In this document: in pieces, positions 44,101 through 54,000 of the stretch
Layout: every line of letters starts with the position of its first letter
Numbering within the stretch: position 1 is the first letter of the stretch
Source: Trebouxia sp. TZW2008
Taxonomy: Eukaryota > Chlorophyta > Trebouxiophyceae > Trebouxiales > Trebouxiaceae
Direction: 5' to 3'
Assembly: GCA_002118135.1 (NCBI GenBank)
Contig: BDIU01000090.1
Location: forward strand, 62,001-126,000
DNA: 64,000 nt
The notes under the pieces: model-generated
What the model was told of the DNA's origin: nothing
The model's input: the letters and a program-made list of their open reading frames with translations, nothing else
The model's database searches: none
Translations under genes and position numbers: made by a program

Positions 44101-47100
44101 GGACGGGGACCGGCCCTTTGTGCTCAGCAGGTCCTTCTTTGCTGGCAGCCAACGTATTGGGCCCATCTGGACTGGAGACAATGCAGCTAGCTGGGAGCAC
44201 TTGCGCCTCTCAGTACCTATGCTGCTGTCCATTGGCATTGCAGGCTTGCCCTTTGCTGGTCAGCGCCGCCTTGACAACTCAGTTGTGCTTTGTGACCCTT
44301 GATGTTATTTGCATTGGGCCCATCTGGACTGGAGACAATGCAGCTGGCTGGGAGCACCTGCGGCTTTCAGTGCTCGTGCTGCTGACCATTGGCACTGCAG
44401 GCTTGCCCTTTGCTGGTCAGCATTTCCCATCAGAGCCTTGTTGTATGCTGTCTCCCTGCTTTGCAATGCCATGGACATCGGTCAGCGCATTGGGCCTATC
44501 TGGACTTAAGATAATGCCCACGCTAGATGCCCACGCTGCTGTTAATTGGCACTGCTGGCTTGCCTTTTGCTGGTCAGCACTCCCTGTATCACTCACGTGC
44601 ACACATGAGCACGCAGCTTACTGGGACCAGCTGCGCCTTTGGGTGCCCATGCTGCTGTCCATAGCCAACATCTGACTGCCATCATTAGTGAGTGCATGTC
44701 AGACACCTCGTGACTCATCTGCGCTGCCTCATGTCGCCCAAGCCTTGACCGTTCGACATTAAAGTGCTGCTGCTGTTATGTAGCCAATGAAACTTTTGGG
44801 GACTGTGTCATGCACTGCAGGTGCTGATGTTGGCGGTTTCTTTGGAAATGCTGACAGTGAGCTCATCACCCGATGGAACCAGCTAGGCACCTACTACCCC
44901 TTCTTCAGGGGCCATGGGCATCTAGAAACCAAGAGGAGGGAGCCCTGGCTGTTTGGCGAGGACAACACTCGCCGCAATAGGCATTCCCTTAGAGAGCGAT
45001 ATGCCTTGTTACCCTACCTATATACCCTGTTCTGGGAATCCCATACTCAGGGGACGCCCATCATGAGGCCGATGTGGTATGAATTCCCTGAGGTGATCAA
45101 CATTACTTCATGATATGGCAATACAGTGTGCAAATCAACTCTTGGCTGCTTGTCATGGGACACAAAACATAATAGGCTGTGGATCCCCTGTGCGTAGCTT
45201 GTATTGCAATTTTGACAGTGACACGGGTCTGAACGCTGCGCCACTGCTGATCCTATGAGCATGCGCATGTATATAATCCAGTGCTTGTTACCTGCAATCC
45301 AAGACACCTGGCTCTCTTATTCACAGCCCCAGCATATTCAAGACCGCAAAGGCTATTGACGCAAAACACAAAATGACCCTCTAGTGTGAAACCCAGTGGC
45401 TGCCTTCAGTCCCTGATCACAAAGTTTTGAGGTCACCTAGAATCAGATTTGCTGTGAGGCAAAGCCAGGACAGTACAGGGAAGTGTGGCGCTCACAGACA
45501 CAGGCAAGCAAATGTTCCCTGGAGCTCATGCTGTTTCTGTAGCATGCTCAGTGCCAAGCCATTGTGCTGTTTTAGGCCTCAGTTCCGTTTCATCCCTGTT
45601 GCTGTCTGCAGCAGCAATATAGACATGTTCCTGCCTGCTATTGAATGGTAGTCTGATGTTGAGAGACGTAGGTGCTGTCTGCAGGGGTACGATTCATACA
45701 TCTTGGACCAGCAGTTCATGTTAGGCCCTGGCATGCTGGTGGCCCCAGTCATGCATCAGGCCAGCAACAGTATATACGTCTTCTTGCCTGACATCGACTA
45801 CTACGTCAGTGCTGAGAAGCACCTGTGCGCCCTGCAGGGGTATGATACACACATCTTGGACCAGCAGTTCATGTTGGACACCAGCATGAGCCTGCCATGC
45901 TAGTGACCCCAGTCAGGGTAGCAGCCACGTAGACATCCTCCTTCCTCACGTTGAAAGCCCCTGGTTTGATGCTCAGAGACGCAGGTGTCGCAGCATTCCT
46001 TCACTCAGCTATGTGACTTTCATTGCTCAAACAGATGCTTTCTGCAGGCATTTGACACATACAGCTTGGACTTCATGGTTGGCCCTGGCATGCTAGTGGC
46101 CCCAGTCATGCAACAGGGCAGCAGTGCAAGAATTTTCCTGCCTCACAATGGTGCTCACAGACACACATACTTTGTGCAGGGGTTCGACACATATGGCCTG
46201 GACCAGCAGTTCATGTTTGGCCCTGGCATGCTAGTGGCCCCAGTCATGCATCAGGGCAGTAGCAGCGTAGACGTGTATCTGCCTGACACTGAACGCTGGT
46301 TTGAGGCTGGCACTGGAACTGAGCTGGGGCAAAAGAGTGGCTGGTTATACAGTAGCAACAAAAGCACACACCAGGTGAGCAGTTGCTTCAAAATCAGCTT
46401 TGTGCATGTTTTGGGCCCTGTATATAATGTCATAGTCATTGTGCTACTGATGTGTCAAGTAACATAGTGTGCGGCATTGAAATATATACCGTAGCAGGTT
46501 GTCATGTGTCTTTGTCCAAGGGAGCTCATCTCTTCACATGAGGTAATACCAAATGTAGTGTAATTGCGTGATTGCATGGACGGTCGTTACAGGAACTTCA
46601 CCTCAGTCTGACAGCACATCACGGGGCGACAGTGCACAACAGCATGCCTAGTTTGCAGTCAGCTTGCTTCACAAAGCAGTTGAGGGATTGAAGCCCCTAT
46701 CTGACCATTCTGCTCGGCTGTGCTGTCTGCCTTCTTCCTATCCAAGCACTGGCCACTGTGTTGCTGCTGGAGCCATTAACACACATTCTCACATTGAATG
46801 GCATGGGTGCAGCATTGATGCCTTGGGCTGAGAGTTCATCAGTGCAACCATAAGTGTTCTGCTGTTGCAAATGCAGATTAAAGTGGATCTAGAAAGCATT
46901 CCAGTGTTCTTGCGCGGGGGCCACATCATCCCCCGAAAGGAGCGGGCGCGACGCAGCACTGCACAAATGGCAAAAGACCCTTTCACACTTTGGGTGGTCC
47001 TCAACAGCAGTGGCAGTGCTCAAGGGGATCTGTATATTGATGATGGCCACAGCTTTGCTTACCAAAGAGGCAGCTACCTACACAGGCAGTTCACCTTCAG

Positions 47101-47398
47101 TAAAGGCTACTTGACTAACGTGGCAGCTGATGACTCATCATCTGTCATGCCTGTCAAGGCTGGCAAGTTGTCACTGCCCAACACGATAGAGCGCATTGTG
47201 GTACTAGGTCTGGAACACAGTAGATCAGGTTGGAAAGCGCTTTACAAGGGCGCTGCTGGGCAGCATATAGATGTAGAAGTAGGACCATTGCATCGTGCTG
47301 CTGGCCTGCCTGACACTGCAGTGGTCATCAGAAAGCCTGACTTGCCTGTGGAGCAGAACTGGTCGCTACAACTTGTCTCTGCCTCGAACGAATTATGA
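38158..47398 (+). CDS. ER glucosidase II alpha subunit, GH31 (12 exons, complete)
   Basis: Exons 38158-38241, 38429-38860, 39418-39580, 40386-40527, 40884-41004, 41848-42035, 42642-42830, 43403-43562, 43970-44258, 44821-45092, 46180-46374 and 46877-47398 join in phase to 918 residues, the usual length. It trims the two inner alpha-1,3-glucoses from N-glycans in the ER lumen, feeding the calnexin cycle. Residues 1-~22 are a signal peptide, followed by a Cys-bearing N-terminal domain. GH31 marks are the [16 protein letters not shown] block, the nucleophile region [14 protein letters not shown], the acid/base region [18 protein letters not shown], and the C-terminal sheet [15 protein letters not shown] with [10 protein letters not shown]. 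There is no HDEL, as expected for a subunit retained by its beta partner. Nearly every long intron carries junction echoes. Confidence 0.96.
39000..39417 (+). repeat. ~55-100 bp repeats before glucosidase exon 3
   Basis: Blocks like 'catgcttatcatagcggcat' followed by 'caaggtc..ggcagcatga' recur near 39024, 39204, 39288, 39332 and 39370. 'atctgcacagaaggg' near 39103 echoes the exon 3 acceptor 'atctgcacaggaagg' at 39408. Array spacing is irregular. Confidence 0.75.
39605..40140 (+). mobile_element. non-LTR retrotransposon (LINE) relic in glucosidase intron 3
   Basis: Plus-strand frames with one or two shifts read the conserved tail of a non-LTR reverse transcriptase ORF: YLGC, then [19 protein letters not shown], then [27 protein letters not shown], and finally a LRWYGL-like segment. 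These match the region C-terminal to the RT palm in LINE-type elements. Stops and frameshifts make it inactive. No 5' part or target duplication was found, consistent with a 5'-truncated copy. It is the only reverse-transcriptase-like sequence in the window. Confidence 0.85.
41090..41375 (+). repeat. echo array of glucosidase exon 5 3' end
   Basis: The exon 5 end and donor ('ctcacctcgccaggtgtgct', authentic near 40992) recur near 41103 ('ctcaccttgccaggtgcgct'), 41218 ('ctcacctccccagttgagct') and 41333 ('atcaccttgctagctgtgct'). The period is 111-115 bp with progressive decay. Confidence 0.85.
42040..42205 (+). repeat. two echoes of glucosidase exon 6 3' end
   Basis: Copies ending 'gataaaaggtgagctcttgc' (donor near 42130) and 'agcaaaaggtgagcttgcag' (donor near 42200) follow the authentic donor at 42036. 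The first stays open through [11 protein letters not shown]; the second is shorter ([11 protein letters not shown]). The spacing is about 94 and 71 bp. Confidence 0.9.
43755..43875 (+). repeat. echo of glucosidase exon 9 5' end
   Basis: 'cagatcacaatgcacaagga' near 43774 repeats the exon 9 acceptor and start ('cagatcactatgcacaaaga', 43967), and stays similar through 'cagctggtgcacatggccac'. A TAA early in the copy breaks it. Offset is about 193 bp. Confidence 0.9.
44310..44685 (+). repeat. three echoes of glucosidase exon 9 3' end
   Basis: Copies near 44310-44425, 44485-44585 and 44605-44685 repeat the WTGDN...GLPFAG end of exon 9 and, in the first two, the GTCAGC donor. The first is fully open ([18 protein letters not shown]). 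The later ones carry stops. Confidence 0.9.
45670..46155 (+). repeat. three echoes of glucosidase exon 11
   Basis: Copies begin near 45685, 45837 and 46049 before the authentic exon 11 at 46180. The first (45685-45804) has a CTGCAG acceptor, 40 open codons (core [19 protein letters not shown]), and ends at a GTCAGT donor, in phase 0 at both sides. The second is short and stops. The third is open for about 35 codons. Confidence 0.9.
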
Positions 47399-48035
47399 CA
47401 TTAGTTCAAGTCTAATTTGTATAACAACTCTGTGAGAATGGCTTGCTAGCTAGGTGGTTGCAACTGTTGCATGCCGGTGCCTTAGTGGTCTACTGATGTT
47501 GGACAGCATACTGCTGCCCAGCATGATGCTTATAACACTCACGTGTGCAAGCAGTGTGTTTAATGCTGACCTTGGCATGACACCGCAATTGCATAGTCCA
47601 TGGCGTAGTCAGCACGGGATGCAGGTATGAGCGCACAAGCAACATGCACATTGAATTTCCGAGAACGGATACTGAGCCCTGCAAGCTTTCCTTTGGAGCT
47701 AGCGCACATCTTCTTCATGGGGCCCTGTTAGTACAGTGTTGCTGGCGTTATGGCTTTCAGCGTTTCCTTCAGCTTCCCAGGCTGGCAGGCAGGTCCAGCT
47801 TTGCGGACCCTCACCTGCGAGCAGCATCGGCACCTCCGGGCTGCTTGACTCGCCTTGGTTTCACACAATCTTGCAAATCTTTGCTCGGACCTGCAGCACG
47901 TTTGTCGCTGCTTTAGCAGCTCCGATTGAGCCCATAGCTCTGTGGGGCCCTTTGTCGACTTCTGCCGTGCGCCTAGACAGCGGCCGCTATTTCTAAGTCT
48001 CAGGCGTTTAAGGTTGTAGTTGTCATTGCGGGGCT
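47399..48035. other. intergenic, glucosidase II to subtilase
   Basis: 637 bases with no exon-like structure; the last ~250 are more CpG-rich and probably hold the subtilase promoter and leader. Confidence 0.55.
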
Positions 48036-51000
48036 ATGAGGGGTGCGGGCAAGGCCATTCTCCTGGTGGTGCTTATCGCCTGCCGAGGGCTGGCCCTGGA
48101 CATCAATAGGTATGTTGCATTGCTGCAACCGGCTGCTCACTTGGCATGCATGCATGCATCAAAGATTAATATTCTTGTTCGTACAGGCCTGCTGGCACGT
48201 TCCACGAGTCAAATTTCAGGAGGAAGCTCAGTCAGGAAGCCACCTCCCCGTAAGTGCAAGCCTGCCTATACTTGCTTTCCTCAATACTTTTCACCACAAA
48301 GTCTCATGCACATGAATGCACGCTTCCTCTTGTGGCTAGTCTATCATGTCTTTCTGCAGATACATCATTCAGCTCAAGTCTGGAAATGGTGTCAATGACA
48401 TCAACACCCTGTGCAATCAGTTAGAGGCAGCTGGTAGCTCCTGTACCTACAAGTACACCACAGCACTCCTTGGCTTTGCTGCTGCGGTATGTCTGTCAAT
48501 ATCCTGTTCTACATGATTTTCCCCAGCATTGGGAATATGCTGTTTGGCCTCATAGTGACATTGAATCTGTGTGACCTGGATTGTTTCATGACGCTTCAGG
48601 GTGCATGCGCATGTCAAATCACTGCACCCTAATGTGCATGACACCAGAGTTGTCATGCGACCTCGCCACTACTGACTTTTGCAGACAGGCAGGTGCTAGT
48701 GTGCCATATGCTTCAACTAAATTACCTGCATGCATCGAGCAGGTGCAGTCTTGACCTCAACATCAGCAATGTGCAATGAAATGAGCAGTCAGAACTGCAT
48801 TTCAGCAGTCAAAGTCGGTACTGCCGGACACATGCTGTGCTGTGCTTCATGTCAAACCGGCCGCGGTGATGTTGGAAGACCCTTGCTGCACGACGCGTTC
48901 AGGCGTCTTTACAGTGATACTTGCAGCAAGCCAACCTGGCACCTATGCTTAGATGCATTGTTGCATCATACATAATACGCGATACGTATACGCTATACGT
49001 AATACGTCAGTATTTTCCGTATTGCTAGTCAAGTCACCAAAATACGGTCCAAAATACGGCAAGCACAACTCACTGCTTTTCAACCAAATTTGACCATTAT
49101 TTGAGGCTTTTTTGTCAAACTGAGGCTGGAACACTGTTTTGAGCTACCATTGCCACTCCTCCTTGCACTTGACCCAAGCACGACCTCAAATGCTTCAGAT
49201 TCTTGATTTATTTCTTTTCTTGCAAGAGTTGCCGTCCACCTACAGAGTATCAGTTGGCCCCCACATAAGACTCAAAATAGGCCGTTTCTGTCATTTGCGA
49301 TGCGCAACGCCTTTGGAGCACATCGTGACGGCGTTCCGCGCACCGCAGCGTCGGCGTCTTGCCTAGTTACAGCTCGTTACGCCTACAAATGCTATTTACG
49401 GTATGGCCGTATTTTGAGGGCCGTATAAATACGCGTTTGAGCGTATTAATACGAAATATGCCGTATTTTTCCGTATTGACAGCCAAAAATCAGCGTATGA
49501 TGCAACACTGCTTAGATGTGTGACTCAGTATCATTGTGATGACATGCAGTTGACAACCGAGCAGCACACAGCCATGATGGCAGACACCAAAGTGCTAGAA
49601 GTGCATGCGGATACCACCGTCACACATCAGCAGGTCTCAACACCCACCACTGCCCCAGCAGCCACCACCACCGCCAGCAGCTCATCCGCCACTGCCACCC
49701 CAGCTGCCACCGCTGTCAGCTCCCCCGCCGCCACAGCTGCCACTGCCACTCCTGAGGCCACCACAGCTGCGGCCTCTGCTGCTGCACCTCAGGCAGCAGC
49801 AGACACCACCGCTACACAGCCTGCTGTTGGGACAGTTTCAAATTCAACCACCACAAATGGTACAGCAGGCGCAGCAGCCAATGATACAGTGGTCAGGCCT
49901 GCAACTGTGTTGACAACTCAGCAGGGTGCACTGTGGGATTTGGACATCATAGATCAGCCCAACCTGCCACTGGATGGCAAGTATGAGTTCACAAACAACG
50001 GTGCCAATGTCAATGTGTACGTGTTGGACACGGTGAGTCACAATTGGCCTAATGTTTATGTCTCATCATGTGTGCGTGTAGTAACGTCTATGTAGCTTGT
50101 GCCAGAAGCCAAAATTTGCAAGCTGAAGTATTGCCCTCACACACATCGCTAGCATGGTCTATGCCAGACATGATTGTGTGCATACAACGCCATTGCACAG
50201 CAATCAAGCTTGCCTTTGACGGCATGGATGACTTCAGCTTGACAACATTGACATTGCAACTGGAATGTCATTCCTGCACAGCGTATCAGGAAGACACACA
50301 CTCAGTTCCTGTATGACTCCCCCATGAAATCGATGGCACTAGGACAAAGCACGCCTGATCTGCTACTGAAACCTTATCAGATCTTATCATACTCAACCCA
50401 AAACTTTGTCTGGTGGACAGGGTATCAGGAAGACCCATACTCAGTTCCTGTACGACCCCTCCTTGAACATCAATGGCACCAGGGCCAAGCACGGCTGGTC
50501 TGCCATTGGAGACCCATCCAACTCAGATGACTGCTTGGGTCACGGCACCCATGTCTCTGGGTCCATTGGAGGCTTGACCTATGGCGTGGCCAAGAATGTG
50601 ACTTTGTGGGCAGGTGAGACAGATTGTCTGCTGTGTAAAAGTCAAAAAGATCAAGGGCGTGACTTTGATGGAATGCTGATGCATCGCTCAATCGTAATCT
50701 GTCCGCTAACCGACATTGACTGCAGTGAATGAAGACAGTTAAACCGAATCTCATGGCAAGTGAGATGCGTTGCTTGTTGTTCACCGTTGCGCATCTGCCC
50801 AATAGAGGTGACTGCTTGAGTCATTGCCTGGAGGACGATACTCGTGTGTCTGGTTCCACAGAAGGCTTGATTTATGGGGTGGCCAGGAATGAGACCCTGT
50901 GGGCAGGTCAGATGTTCTTGCCTGTTGTGTGCAAGCAGCAGAAGCCATTTTGACTCAACAGGAGGCTTGATTCATGGAGTGGCCAACTATGTCTCTTGCA

Positions 51001-54000
51001 TGGTCAATGTTAATGGATGGATTTTGGACATGCAGTGCGGGCGATCAACTGTAATGGTAGTACACAGTCATCTGCAGTGATAGCTGGACTGCACTGGCTG
51101 ACGCAGGATTACCAGCTGCCTCCAGTGGCCAGCATGTCAGCTGGTTGAACTGCAGTTGCATATCTCTTCACCAGACGTATGGACTGAGCCCTGACTGAGC
51201 CCTGATAACTTGTGACATGCAGTGCGAGTGACCAACTGTGACGGCAGCGCCCAGCTGTCTGCAGTCATAGCTGGATTGCACTTTCTGGCACAAAAGCAGC
51301 ACCTCCCTGCAAAGGTCAGCGCGTCTCTGCGCTCAGACAGTCCTACCCAGTCGTAAAAGGCCAACACTTATGACTCGTGCTTGACGTGCAGTGCGGGTGA
51401 TCAACTGTGATGGCAGTGCACAGTCATCTGCAGTCATAGCTGGACTGGATTGGCTGGCACAGAACTATCAGCTGCCAGCAGTGGCTAGCATGTCACTTGG
51501 CTCAGACAGTCCCAACCAGGCACTTGATGATGCTGTCACGGCCATCATCAACCTGGGCATCACAGCTGTCATTGCTGCTGGCAACTATAACCAAGGTCAG
51601 CTCACCCACGCTTTGTGCTTCATGCCTTGCAACATGCATCTGGAGCTGCAAGTCACACAAGAGTGGTGATCTGTGTGTGACAGCAGTTGCAGAAACGAAA
51701 CATACAGACAAATGCAGCATGCTGGCTTGTGTCCAGTTGTCTCCAGCAATGCCTGCCTTCTCCTTGTGAACTGTGCTTGGTATGCTCAAGAACTGCTGGG
51801 TTAACAAATTATTTAAAAGGGTGAAAATGAGCAAATGTCAAACACTGCTGAGGCTGTTTATGCATTTATGCAGATGCATGCCAGCTGAGCCCAGCCCGCC
51901 TGCCCGCCGGCATCACCGTGGCAGCGTCGGACAAGACCGACACCCGGTGGGCCAGCTCCAACTACGGCAGCTGCGTCGACTTGTACGGCCCAGGTGTGTC
52001 AGTGACGAGCGCTATGGACACCAGCGACACCGCCACTATGACAGCCTCCGGCACCTCTATGGCCTGCCCTCATGTGTCAGGAGTGGCAGCTCTGTACCTC
52101 CAGAGCAACCCCACTGCTCAGCCAAATGAGGTAAGTGTAACTGCTTCTGATGCTTCCATGAATGTACTTTGAGAGTGTGGCATATTGTGCGTTATTGCAG
52201 ATGAGAACCAAATTGTTGAGCAAGGTAGACGTGAGTGCCGGCAATCTCCCTTGTGGATATGCTGTGAGTGGGTGGCATATTTCACTGCTGCTACAAATGA
52301 GGCCAATGGACCCTGCTTGTCATTGTGCTTGTTCCTGCTATCAAAGCACGTACAAGTCAACTGTGGGCATCTTCAAACACTACGCTATGACGGGATCAGA
52401 TGTTTGTGGTATACCACTGCAGTCTTCCTCTGCTCTGTGATGGAACAATAGTGTCTCAGCCAGATGACAATGGTGCTACAGCTGTACAGTACACGGGCTG
52501 AGCCAGCAGTCATTGCTGCAGGCTTGCCTCTGCCGATCAATGCTATGCATGATCTACAGAAAAGAGTCACAGCCTGCTCCATGCCCAGCACGGCCATTTC
52601 ATTTGCCCAGATGCCATCATCTCTTGCACATCACCAGCACATCCCTCAAAAGTTTTATGTCACACATAACAACTTTTTAACCGTTTAATGAGGCTCCATG
52701 AGCTTCTTTGAGTCACAGAGTGCAGAACTTGCTGTAGTCAGGAGATCCCAGACATTTCTGCTGGGCAGAAAATGACAGGACAATTTGCAACATACCTGAC
52801 GAGACACCTGACAGACGACAACAACGTTCAGACAATTTGTGCTTGTAGGTGGCCAGCACCATCATTGGGACTGCAGTGACTGGCGTGATCAAGAATGCTC
52901 AGGAGTCTTTAGGCACGCCCAACAGGTTCTTGCAGACCTACTTGGACACTGCACCCAGCCTCACCATCACACCTGACACCCTGGACCCAGTCGTCCTGTT
53001 TGCAGGTGAGCTTTGCTTCCTCAACATTTAATTTGAGCTATGAATGACTTGCATAAATGTCCTAAATGCTTGTAATGCAGCCCTGTACCATGTCCAACAG
53101 GTCCTTGCAGACCAACTTGGGCACTGCACCCAGACTCACCATCACACCCGTAACCCTGGACCCAGTTGTCCTCTTTGCTGGTGAGCTTTGCTTCCTAAGC
53201 TTTTGACATGAACTGTGAATCATTTTGATAGTGTTTTTCAGGCTTGTAATGCAGCATTATAGCATGTGCAACAGGTACTTGTGGACCTTTTTCGACACTG
53301 CACCCAGCCTCACCATCACTCCAGACACCCTGGACCCAGGCATCCTCTTTGCAAGAGGACTTTGCTTCTAAAGTGTTGAAAGTGGAACATTTGCAAGGCA
53401 GCATTGTAGCGTGTCAAACTCCAAACAGCTTGCTCTGCTGCATTTGTGCCGCCCTTGGTCCTGTGTAACTTCTTCAGTTGAATTCTGGTACACCATCTGT
53501 GATGAATACGCATTCAGGGTGTTTGCAGGCATGGAAGCAGCACACCACATTCCCAACTTTCCTGTTCATGCCCAAATTTGGTGCAAACATGGTGATTGAA
53601 AGCTGTTCTACTGGGGATGAGGTTTAAAATTTTGCTGCAAGTGCTGCTGGGTTGCTGATTTGCCCTGCGATCCATACATCAAACTTGAATTTGAACTAGA
53701 AACTGTGACATGCAGGGGCATCATTCTCCAGTGCTGCAGCCAGCACTCAGACCATCGTGTTGGCCAACACCGGCAATGCATCAGTGGAGTTCAATGTGTC
53801 TGCCACCCCAAATGGTCTCTTTGGTGGCTGGATTTCAGTGGCCCCCACGACAGGTCAATCTCCTGCCACGAGCCATGCTGACAAGTACTGTAAATGCATA
53901 TTTAACTGCCGAGCTTCTGTGGTGAATGTGCTGCTCTGATTCTGACTTGCACAGGGTGGTGGCTGACTCCCAGTCTGGCTTGCTTGCCAATCCTTGCAAT

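Noticed and set aside
48956..49508. hAT assignment of the MITE
   Set aside because: The flanking duplication is 10 bases, not 8, and the ends do not start with the usual hAT terminal bases.
49605..49913. Pro-rich plus-strand frame in the subtilase region
   Set aside because: It is an off-frame reading of the Ala/Thr-rich exon 4, which is in phase with the propeptide and catalytic exons.
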